From: Brevundimonas sp. UBA7664
GTDB lineage: Bacteria > Pseudomonadota > Alphaproteobacteria > Caulobacterales > Caulobacteraceae
Assembly (NCBI RefSeq): GCF_002483305.1
Contig: NZ_DLHQ01000001.1
Span: 1 to 26,650 of the forward strand
DNA: 26,650 bases
Direction: 5' to 3'
In this document: in pieces, positions 14,467-21,241 of the stretch
How positions within the stretch are numbered: the stretch's first letter is position 1
How the letters are laid out: the number at the start of each line of letters is the position of its first letter
The notes under the pieces: generated by a model
Databases searched by the model: none
What the model was told of the DNA's origin: nothing
Seen by the model: only the letters and a program-made list of their open reading frames with translations
Made by a program: the position numbers and the translations under genes

Positions 14467-15168
14467 TCAGGCCGTCTCGCCGTCGGCGTTGGCCGGAGGC
14501 GTCCGCGCCTCTTCCAGCGCGATCACCGTGGAGAGCGGCAGGATGGAGTTGCCTACGGTCAGATAGGGCTCGCCGTCGTACATCTCGACGCCGGTGATGC
14601 GGCCGCGGGTCAGGACCTGGCTGTCGATGGCCCCGCCGGCGGCGTCCTTGGCCACCACTCGCAGCGAATAGACCTGGCCGTCCTGACCGTCGTTGCCGCT
14701 GGTGGCCTCGCCGTCCCAGGTGAAATCGTGGACGCCGGTAGTCTTGGCGGGGGCGTCGCCGGACCAGACCACATTGCCCGAGCCGTCCAGCACCTGCAGC
14801 GTCGCCGAGGCGGCGTTCGACGCCAGTTCGTAGCTCCAGGTCGCCTCGCCGTCGGTAAATTTGGTGGCCGACCAGGCGGCGGTGGCTTCCTTGCCGATGT
14901 AGGTGGCCGCACCCGCCAGCCCGCCGCCGCCCTGGGCCGCCAGCAGGCCCTTCAGCAGGTCGTTGGTCAGCAGCTGCTGCTCGACGCCGGCCATCTGGGT
15001 CAGCTGGGCGGTGAACTGGTTGGAATCGACCGGCGACAGCGGATCCTGATTCTTCAGCTGCGAGGTCAGCAGGGTCAGGAAGGTCTCGAAATTCGAGGCC
15101 AGCATGGTCGAGCCGGCGCCGATCCGGTTGGTGGCGTTGGCGGTCGTGTTGGCGACGGAGTCGACCAT
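14467..15168 (-). CDS. flgD: Flagellar hook assembly (capping) protein FlgD
   Basis: A 233-residue scaffold that caps the growing hook and lets FlgE subunits polymerise. The conserved N-terminus is present: NFETFLTLLTSQLKNQDPLSPVDSNQFTAQLTQMAGVEQQL (about 26-66), the classic FlgD motif. Residues 85-150 form the FlgD Ig-like/tudor region (WSYELASNAASATLQVLDGSGNVVWSG), and the C-terminus carries ITGVEMYDGEPYLTVGNSILPLSTVIAL. The start lies 4 bp after the fliK stop, with GAAGG as Shine-Dalgarno inside the end of fliK, so translation is probably coupled. It belongs to the hook operon driven by the sigma-54 promoter upstream of fliK. Confidence 0.96.
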   Translation of the reverse strand: MVDSVANTTANATNRIGAGSTMLASNFETFLTLLTSQLKNQDPLSPVDSNQFTAQLTQMAGVEQQLLTNDLLKGLLAAQGGGGLAGAATYIGKEATAAWSATKFTDGEATWSYELASNAASATLQVLDGSGNVVWSGDAPAKTTGVHDFTWDGEATSGNDGQDGQVYSLRVVAKDAAGGAIDSQVLTRGRITGVEMYDGEPYLTVGNSILPLSTVIALEEARTPPANADGETA

Positions 15169-15172
15169 CGGA

Positions 15173-16486
15173 TCAGACCTTCATGTCCACGCCCGAGGGC
15201 GAGAGGGTGAGCGCCAGCCAGCGCGGCGGCTGGGCGACATCGATTTCATCGTTGAGACGCGAGGCGGCGGTAAAGGCGCGGGACTGGCCGTTGCGGGCGT
15301 CCTGACCGCGGTCGAAGGCGCTGGAGCCGCTGTCGCGCTCGGCGAACTCGAATGCGTCGTCGGCGAGATGGAAGCCGGCGTCCTCGAGCTGGCGGCGCAG
15401 TTCGTCGGCGCGGCCCCGCAGATCGGTCGCGGCGGCCGGATTGTCGAAGGCCAGTCGCGCGTTCAGCCGGCCCTCGGCATCGATGTCCAGCTTGACGTCG
15501 ACCCGTCCGAGTTCGTCGGGGGTCAGGGCCATTTCAAACCGGGTCGATCGGCCTTCCAGGCGTCGCAGGATCTGGGCGGCGATCTGGGCGGTGGCCTCGA
15601 TCGTGGCGCGCGACAGCTGGGACACGAGGGGATCGCGCGCGGCCGCCGCGGCCTGGGTCTGGACGGCTCCGTCATCTTCCAGCGGAGGCAGGTCGGACCT
15701 GGAACCCTCGGGTTCGCCGCCCGTGGCGGGGTCAAGAGCGGCAGCGAATTCCGCGGGCCGGGCCGGCTGATCTGTGGCGGGCGAGGCGGGTGTCACGGCC
15801 GCCGTTTCTGGACGGACGGCGCCGGTCACGGCCGGAGCATCGCCCGTCGCGGCGGTCGGAGCGTCCACTGGCCTTGAGGTGCGCTCCGCCAGCGGACGTA
15901 GCGGCGCAGGCGGAGCGGGGGGCGCGGCGGATGGCGGCGGGGCGGGAGCCTGGGCTTGGGCCTCTGCCGCTTCGGTCGCGGCGGCGGCCTGCGCGAGGGT
16001 CGCGGGGACCTCCGCCTTCAGTTCGTCGGTGGGGCGGATGTCGGCTGCGCGGGGCTGGACCTGCGGCTCTGGCGTCCTGGCCGTCAGACCCTTGTCGTTC
16101 GGGGGCGAGGGGGCGGCGCGCCCGTCGCCCGGAACGTCGGCGGCGACAGCGGGAACGGGTGGAGGCAGGGCGTCGTCGGCCACGGCCTCGCCCTCGGCCT
16201 CCGCCGAACCGTTGGAAGCGTCCGCGGCCGCAGACTCGTCCGCCGCGGGGAGAGCGGGATGGGTCGGCGCCGGCATGATCAGGAAGCCCGAAACCGGCGT
16301 CGCGTCGACCCTCGGCGCGTCCGGCGCCGCCGTGTCCGACGGATCGGTCTGGGCCGCGGACCCGCTCTGATCGCCGGACAGGGCCGCCAGCAGGCTCTGG
16401 AATCCGGACACGGCCTCGCCCGACGACCCTTGCGGGACGTTGGGGACGGCTGGCGCGATGGCGGACAGCAGGGTGAGGGCGGACAT
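15173..16486 (-). CDS. fliK: Flagellar hook-length control protein FliK
   Basis: A 437-residue protein that measures hook length and switches flagellar export from hook to filament substrates. Residues of about 30-300 are a low-complexity Ala/Pro-rich stretch typical of the FliK ruler. The conserved C-terminal hook-length domain is at about 313-375: RFEMALTPDELGRVDVKLDIDAEGRLNARLAFDN has the LxPxxLGxVxVxL pattern. I chose ATG 16486 (MSALTLLSAIAP). An upstream ATG at 16546 has a better Shine-Dalgarno (AGAGGG), but the sigma-54 promoter predicts a transcript start near 16550, leaving almost no leader. The frame is open further upstream, but that part is shadow of the flgK strand. It is first in fliK-flgD-flgE. 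Confidence 0.9.
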   Translation of the reverse strand: MSALTLLSAIAPAVPNVPQGSSGEAVSGFQSLLAALSGDQSGSAAQTDPSDTAAPDAPRVDATPVSGFLIMPAPTHPALPAADESAAADASNGSAEAEGEAVADDALPPPVPAVAADVPGDGRAAPSPPNDKGLTARTPEPQVQPRAADIRPTDELKAEVPATLAQAAAATEAAEAQAQAPAPPPSAAPPAPPAPLRPLAERTSRPVDAPTAATGDAPAVTGAVRPETAAVTPASPATDQPARPAEFAAALDPATGGEPEGSRSDLPPLEDDGAVQTQAAAAARDPLVSQLSRATIEATAQIAAQILRRLEGRSTRFEMALTPDELGRVDVKLDIDAEGRLNARLAFDNPAAATDLRGRADELRRQLEDAGFHLADDAFEFAERDSGSSAFDRGQDARNGQSRAFTAASRLNDEIDVAQPPRWLALTLSPSGVDMKV

Positions 16487-16560
16487 GATCCTGGAGACGC
16501 GTTTCGCCGGAGCGACGGGGACAAGGGCGCCTGCTGCGCCGGACATTCGGACCCTCTGGC

Positions 16561-16575
16561 GCAAGTCGCGGGCCA
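16561..16575 (-). promoter_or_regulatory. Sigma-54 promoter of fliK-flgD-flgE
   Basis: Reading the minus strand: TGGCCCG-CGAC-TTGC, one base off the consensus TGGCACG-N4-TTGC, with correct GG-N10-GC spacing. Transcription should start near 16550, leaving a leader of about 64 nt to ATG 16486. Confidence 0.8.
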
Positions 16576-16734
16576 ACCGGGAACCGAGACCGAAGCCACG
16601 GAAGATAAACAGAAAACAAGATTTATGGGGCGAGAGGATCCGGGCGCGGATCAGTCGAAACTTGCCGCGTGAGGACGATTCTTGCCCGGCGCCGGGCGGC
16701 CGTCGGCGCGGCCCCGTCCCGGCGGCCCGGCGAT

Positions 16735-16749
16735 TGGCCCGCCGTTTGC
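16735..16749 (+). promoter_or_regulatory. Sigma-54 promoter of flgK-flgL
   Basis: TGGCCCG-CCGT-TTGC has correct GG-N10-GC spacing and shares the same TGGCCCG -24 box as the fliK promoter. Transcription should start near 16760, giving a leader of about 134 nt before the flgK ATG at 16895. Confidence 0.8.
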
Positions 16750-16829
16750 GGTCCTTGCCGTTCATGACCCAGGCGCGAAACGCAACAGCGCGTAATTTCA
16801 GTAACTTGGCCGGCACGCCCTCGCGCGTC

Positions 16830-16871
16830 GCCGGGCAAAAAGCGCGCATCGGCTGGCAGGGCTTGCCGGGC
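16830..16871 (+). promoter_or_regulatory. Candidate ftr (FlbD-binding) elements in the flgK leader
   Basis: Two related GC-rich elements, GCCGGGCAA (16830-16838) and TTGCCGGGC (16863-16871), lie about 70 and 103 bp downstream of the predicted flgK start, 33 bp apart. A complement of the first (TTGCCCGGC) also occurs at 16682-16690. In C. crescentus, as I recall, ftr2 and ftr3 lie at about +86 and +120 of flaN and serve both divergent promoters. The match in spacing is suggestive; I did not verify the consensus. Confidence 0.45.
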
Positions 16872-16894
16872 GCCGCCGCTGTGGAGGCCTTCGG

Positions 16895-19009
16895 ATGTCC
16901 CTGAGCGCCATCATGAACACGGCGAGTTCGGGTCTGGCCACCGCCCAGACCCAGCTGCGCGTGGTTTCGGACAACGTCTCCAACGTCAACACACCGGGCT
17001 ATGTTCGCAAGATCGCCGAACAGCGGACCCTGACCAGCCAGGGCATGGGCTCGGGCGTGGAAGTGGCGCGCATTCGCCTGGCCACCGACCGGTTCCTCCA
17101 GGCCGCCAGTCTCAACGCGGGCGCCGAGTCCGCCCGTATGGGCGTGCGCCACGAACTTTTTGACCGCATCCAGTCGCTGTTCGGCGACCCTGGCGGCGAC
17201 ACGGGCTTCTTCTCGCAGGTCGACGGCGTCTTCTCCGCCTTCGCCGCGAGCGCCGAGGATCCGGCCTCATCGCCCCGCCGTCAGGACGCCCTGTTCCGGA
17301 CCCAGGCGCTGTTCGACGAAGCCGGCCGCATCGCCAAGCAGATCCAGGCCGTCCGCGAGGACGCGGACAGCCGTATCCAGAGCGCCGTCGAACGGGCCAA
17401 CAGCCTGCTCGAGCAGATCGAAGGGCTGAACCTGGAGATCGCCCGCGCGACTGCGCTGGACGGCGACGCTTCGGGGGCCGAGACGGCGCAGTCCGCCTTG
17501 CTCGGTCAACTGGCCGAACTGGTGGACATCCGGGTTTCGGTCCGGCCCGTCGGGGGTGTGTCGATCCGCACCGGGGCCGGCACGCTTCTGGCCGGCGAGG
17601 GCGCGGCTGTTCTGGACTACAAGCGCGCCGGATCGATCACGGGCGAGACGGCCTTCAACGAGATCTGGATCACCGAGCCCGGCGGGCAGAAGCGGTCCCT
17701 GCTGGACAGCATCTCCTCGGGCGAGATCAAGGGGCTGGTCGAACTGCGCGACATCGAGGCGCCGGCCGCCGCCGAACGGCTGGCCGAACTGGTCGCCCAT
17801 GTCGCCGACGAACTGAACCGCGCCCACAACGGCAATTCCTCGGTGCCGGCGCCGACCAGCCTGACCGGCCGCAATGTCGGACAGTCGCTCGAAAGCGCGA
17901 TCGCCGGCTTCTCGGGCCAGTCCACCGTCGCGGTGACGAACGCGGCCGGGGTGATCCAGGCGCGCGCCGAGATCGTCTTCTCCGGCGCGACGATGACGGT
18001 CAATGGCGCGGCGGCGACGCCGGCGTCCTTCCTGGGGGTCCTGAACGCCCAGCTGGGCGGGGCGGCGACGGCCAGTTTCACCGACGGCAAGCTGACCATC
18101 GCGGCGACTGGCACGAATGGCGTGGCCGTCGTGGACGACGCATCCAGTCCGTCGAACAAGGCGGGCCGGGGCTTCTCCCACTATTTCGGCCTCAACGACC
18201 TGATCTCGACGGACCGTCCGGCCTTCTACGACAACGGCCTGACCGCCACCTCGCCGCACGGCTTCACCGCCGGCGAGACCCTGAAGTTCCGGTTCACCGG
18301 TGAGACCGGGTCCCGGCTGCGTGACCTCCAGGTCGCGATTCCGGCGGGCGGCACGGTCGGAGACCTGGTCGCCGCGCTGAACGACCCGGCGACCGGCATC
18401 GGCCGTTTCGGGGCCTTCTCTCTGGCTGGAGACGGGTCGCTCTCCTTCACCGGATACGGCAATCCCGCGCCGGCGCTCACCGTGCTGGAAGACCGCACCA
18501 CCCAGATCCCGTCAGGGGTTTCGGTGACCGAACTGTTCGGCATCGCCGGGGGCGTTCGCGCCTCGCGGGCGGACGGCTTCGCACTGCGCGCCGACATTCG
18601 GCAAAGCCCGTCCAAACTGGCCCTGGCGCAGTTGAACCTGTCGGCCGCGGCGGGAACCCAGTCCCTCAGCACCGGCGATGGCCGGGGCGCTCTGGCGCTC
18701 GCCGACGCAGGCGAGCGGGCGGCGAATTTCCAGGCTGCCGGCGGGTCGTCCGGCGGTTCGATTTCGGTGTCGCGCTATGCGGCCGAGCTATCCGGCGAGA
18801 TCGGCGGCAAGGCGGCGGCGGCGAAGAACCGGATGGAAACGGCGAACGCCCTCTATACCGAAGCCGGGGCCCGTCAGACGGCGCATGAGGGGGTCAACCT
18901 GGACGAAGAGCTGGTGCTGATGACCACCTATCAGCAGGCCTTCAACGCCTCCGCCCGCCTGATCCAGGCGGCCAAGGACATGTATGACACGCTGATGGGG
19001 ATGGTCTGA
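16895..19009 (+). CDS. flgK: Flagellar hook-associated protein FlgK (HAP1)
   Basis: A 704-residue junction protein between hook and filament, exported by the flagellar apparatus. The N-terminus MSLSAIMNTASSGLATAQTQLRVVSDNVSNVNTPGYVRK has the NVSNVNTPGY motif (27-36) of rod/hook/HAP proteins. Residues of about 90-200 are the coiled D1 part (for example DSRIQSAVERANSLLEQIEGLNLEIARA). The C-terminus GVNLDEELVLMTTYQQAFNASARLIQAAKDMYDTLMGMV is diagnostic of FlgK. The middle (about 300-600) is a variable, Gly/Thr-rich surface domain. GGAGG lies 7 bp before the ATG. Its TGA overlaps the flgL ATG by one base, so the two are coupled. It is transcribed from the sigma-54 promoter at 16735. Confidence 0.97.
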   Translation: MSLSAIMNTASSGLATAQTQLRVVSDNVSNVNTPGYVRKIAEQRTLTSQGMGSGVEVARIRLATDRFLQAASLNAGAESARMGVRHELFDRIQSLFGDPGGDTGFFSQVDGVFSAFAASAEDPASSPRRQDALFRTQALFDEAGRIAKQIQAVREDADSRIQSAVERANSLLEQIEGLNLEIARATALDGDASGAETAQSALLGQLAELVDIRVSVRPVGGVSIRTGAGTLLAGEGAAVLDYKRAGSITGETAFNEIWITEPGGQKRSLLDSISSGEIKGLVELRDIEAPAAAERLAELVAHVADELNRAHNGNSSVPAPTSLTGRNVGQSLESAIAGFSGQSTVAVTNAAGVIQARAEIVFSGATMTVNGAAATPASFLGVLNAQLGGAATASFTDGKLTIAATGTNGVAVVDDASSPSNKAGRGFSHYFGLNDLISTDRPAFYDNGLTATSPHGFTAGETLKFRFTGETGSRLRDLQVAIPAGGTVGDLVAALNDPATGIGRFGAFSLAGDGSLSFTGYGNPAPALTVLEDRTTQIPSGVSVTELFGIAGGVRASRADGFALRADIRQSPSKLALAQLNLSAAAGTQSLSTGDGRGALALADAGERAANFQAAGGSSGGSISVSRYAAELSGEIGGKAAAAKNRMETANALYTEAGARQTAHEGVNLDEELVLMTTYQQAFNASARLIQAAKDMYDTLMGMV

Positions 19010-19938
19010 TGACGCGCGTCGCCACTTTCGGGAACTACCAGTCCGCCCTGCTGGATCTGATGAAGGCCCAGACGCGGGCGGCCGACGCCCAGGAACGGGT
19101 CGCGACCCAGAAGAACGCCACCGATCTGACCGGCTTCGGCCGCCAGTCCGAGACGCTGACGGCGATGAAGGGCGCGCAGAGCCGCATCCAGGGGTTCCTC
19201 GACACCGCCGGGGCCGTGTCCGCCCGCCTCGTCACCCAGGATCTGGCCATGAACCAGATCAGCGACGGCATCGCCGGGATCCGCGAGGCCCTGGGCAACG
19301 CGATCGCCACGGAATCCGGCGGCTCGCTGATGCTGGACCTGGAGGGCCAGTTCCAGGCCATCCGGGGCGGCCTCAACATGCGGCACCATGGCGGCTACCT
19401 GTTCTCCGGGGCCTCGACCTCCACCACGCCGCTCGACGCGGCCAATCTGACGGAGCTGCTCGCCGCGCCGACGGTGGCGTCGTTGTTCAACAACGACACC
19501 CTGAAGACCGCCAGTCGCGTCGCCGAGGGTACGACCCTGGAAACAGGGTTCCTCGCCGACGAACTGGGTTCGGACGTCATGTCGATCCTGCGCAGCATTC
19601 AGGCCTACCACACCACCCCCGGATCCGGGCCGCTGAGCGGGCGTTTGTCCGAAGACCAGAAGGCCTTTCTCGCGGCGCGGATCAACGAGCTCGAGCAGGC
19701 GGGCACAGCGATGATCGACAAGATCGCGAGGACCGGGTCACTGGCCAATCAGGTCGACAGCGTCGCCGCGGGCCACGAGGCCCAGAAAGACGCCCTGGCC
19801 GAACTGCTCGCTGACCGGACCGACGCCAATATGGCGGAGGCGATCACCGATCTGCAGTTGTCGGAGGTGGCCATCCAGGCCTCCGCCCAGGTGATAAACC
19901 AACTGAGGCAGGTCTCGCTCCTCAACTATTTGAGCTGA
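19009..19938 (+). CDS. flgL: Flagellar hook-associated protein FlgL (HAP3)
   Basis: A 309-residue second junction protein, lying between FlgK and the flagellin filament. The N-terminus MTRVATFGNYQSALLDLMKAQTRAADAQERVATQKNATDLTGFGR is the flagellin-like D0/D1 helix with the FlgL-type pattern. The C-terminus ADRTDANMAEAITDLQLSEVAIQASAQVINQLRQVSLLNYLS is the matching D0 helix, with the conserved 'L-LLNYL' ending. Its start overlaps the flgK stop (TGATG), giving an flgK-flgL operon. No clear terminator follows. The promoter and SOS box of the next operon lie in the 61 bp after its stop, so read-through from the flagellar promoter is possible. Confidence 0.95.
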   Translation: MTRVATFGNYQSALLDLMKAQTRAADAQERVATQKNATDLTGFGRQSETLTAMKGAQSRIQGFLDTAGAVSARLVTQDLAMNQISDGIAGIREALGNAIATESGGSLMLDLEGQFQAIRGGLNMRHHGGYLFSGASTSTTPLDAANLTELLAAPTVASLFNNDTLKTASRVAEGTTLETGFLADELGSDVMSILRSIQAYHTTPGSGPLSGRLSEDQKAFLAARINELEQAGTAMIDKIARTGSLANQVDSVAAGHEAQKDALAELLADRTDANMAEAITDLQLSEVAIQASAQVINQLRQVSLLNYLS

Positions 19939-19972
19939 CACGCAAAAACCTCCACGGCCACGCTGGACTCGC

Positions 19973-19997
19973 TGTTCTGTGAGAACATAGAGTGAAC
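19973..19997 (+). promoter_or_regulatory. LexA (SOS) box of the radical SAM-UdgX operon
   Basis: GAAC (19983-19986), seven bases, then GAAC (19994-19997) is a perfect match to the alphaproteobacterial SOS box GAAC-N7-GAAC (or GTTC-N7-GTTC on the other strand). The second half-site ends 2 bp before the ATG at 20000. A third inverted half-site (GTTC at 19974-19977) makes an overlapping 15-bp palindrome TGTTCT-GTG-AGAACA (19973-19987). A LexA dimer here would cover the start region and block transcription. No clean -35/-10 pair could be assigned. Confidence 0.75.
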
Positions 19998-19999
19998 AA

Positions 20000-21241
20000 A
20001 TGGCCCAGATCGAACTCCGTCGCAAACTCTCGATCCTCGCGGACGCGGCCAAATACGACGCCAGCTGCGCCTCATCCGGAACATCGAAGCGGGATTCGCT
20101 CGGTGGAAAGGGCGTTGGCTCGACCGAGGGCATGGGGATCTGCCACGCCTACACGCCGGACGGCCGCTGCGTGTCCCTGCTCAAGATCCTGCTGACCAAT
20201 TTCTGCATCTACGACTGCGTCTACTGCATCAACCGGACGTCCTCGAACGTCGCGCGAGCACGGTTCAGCGTGGATGAGGTCGTCGAGCTCACGCTCAACT
20301 TCTACCGCCGGAACTATATCGAGGGGCTGTTCCTGTCCTCCGGCATTATCCGGTCCGGCGACTACACGATGGAACATTTGGTCCTGGTGGCGAAGACCCT
20401 GCGGGAGCAGCACGACTTCCGAGGCTACATCCATCTGAAGCTGATCCCCGAGGCGGATCCGAAGCTGGTGGAGGAGGCCGGCCTCTACGCTGACCGGTTG
20501 TCCGCCAATATCGAATTGCCACGCGACGAGGCGCTGAAGCGGCTGGCGCCTCAGAAGGATGTGGGGGTCATCAAGAAGGCTATGGGGCAGGTGCGGATGA
20601 AGGTGGATGCCGCGCGGCCCGGCCCTAAGGATCGCGCCAGGCCGCCGAAATTCGCGCCCGCAGGCCAGTCGACCCAGCTGATCATCGGCGCGGACGGCGC
20701 GCCGGACACCGAAATCATCGACCGCTCGGCGTCACTGTACAGCGGCTATGGCCTGCGCCGGGTCTATTATTCCGCCTTCAGCCCGATCCCGGACTCGTCC
20801 AGCGTCCTGCCGCTGTCGAGGCCGCCGCTGATGCGCGAACACCGGCTCTATCAGGCGGACTGGCTGATGCGCTTCTATGGCTTCTCCCCGCCGGAGATCG
20901 GCGAGGCGACGGTGGACGGGATGCTGGATCTCGCGATCGATCCCAAGCTGGCATGGGCGCTGAACAGCCGGGCGTCCTTCCCCGTCGATGTGAACACCGG
21001 GTCGCGCGAGATGCTGCTGCGGGTGCCGGGCCTCGGCGTGAAATCGGTCAACCGGATCATCCAGGTGCGTCGGTGGCGGACGCTTCGGCTGGAGGATATC
21101 GGCCGGTTGTGCCGCGGCATCCACAAGGTGCGCCCCTTCATAACGGCGCTGGACTGGACGCCGGGCGGCCTGACCGATGCGGCGGACCTGCGGGCCCGGA
21201 TCGCGCCCGAGCCGAAGCCGGTTCAGATGAGCCTGTTCTGA
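20000..21241 (+). CDS. Radical SAM DNA modification/repair protein (UDG-linked family)
   Basis: A 413-residue protein of the radical SAM family usually annotated 'putative DNA modification/repair radical SAM protein' (TIGR03916-type, from memory). The 4Fe-4S site is CIYDCVYC (C69, C73, C76), a canonical CxxxCxxC. Extra cysteines near the N-terminus (C23, C48, C57) precede it. SSGIIRSGDYTMEHL and HLKLIPEADPKLVEEAG fit the TIM-barrel. A helix-hairpin-helix near 336-360 (MLLRVPGLGVKSVNRII) suggests DNA binding. The last residues are QMSLF, resembling the bacterial sliding-clamp peptide QL(S/D)LF. The stop codon directly abuts the ATG of the UdgX fusion gene. An SOS box overlaps the start region. 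The reaction is unknown; spore photoproduct lyase is a distant relative. Confidence 0.9.
   Translation: MAQIELRRKLSILADAAKYDASCASSGTSKRDSLGGKGVGSTEGMGICHAYTPDGRCVSLLKILLTNFCIYDCVYCINRTSSNVARARFSVDEVVELTLNFYRRNYIEGLFLSSGIIRSGDYTMEHLVLVAKTLREQHDFRGYIHLKLIPEADPKLVEEAGLYADRLSANIELPRDEALKRLAPQKDVGVIKKAMGQVRMKVDAARPGPKDRARPPKFAPAGQSTQLIIGADGAPDTEIIDRSASLYSGYGLRRVYYSAFSPIPDSSSVLPLSRPPLMREHRLYQADWLMRFYGFSPPEIGEATVDGMLDLAIDPKLAWALNSRASFPVDVNTGSREMLLRVPGLGVKSVNRIIQVRRWRTLRLEDIGRLCRGIHKVRPFITALDWTPGGLTDAADLRARIAPEPKPVQMSLF

Larger units (their letters stand above)
16487..16894. other. Divergent flagellar promoter region between fliK and flgK
   Basis: This 408-bp intergenic region holds no credible gene. 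It contains sigma-54 promoters facing each way (listed separately), an AT-rich patch at about 16603-16627 just upstream of the fliK promoter that could bind IHF, a perfect 14-bp GC palindrome GCCCGGCGCCGGGC (16684-16697), and two GC-rich elements in the flgK leader. The arrangement matches what is known of the divergent flbG/flaN region of C. crescentus. Confidence 0.75.

Noticed and set aside
16812..16825. Second sigma-54-like sequence GGCACG near the flgK leader
   Set aside because: The GG-to-GC spacing is 9, not 10, and the -12 box is poor; the site at 16735 is much better.
16487..17152. In-frame upstream extension of fliK to 17152
   Set aside because: It would run through the sigma-54 promoters and into flgK on the other strand; the extra residues are low-complexity and unlike FliK.
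19973..19987. 15-bp palindrome TGTTCT-N3-AGAACA as an independent operator
   Set aside because: It shares a GAAC half-site with the SOS box, so I treat it as part of that element rather than a separate regulator site.
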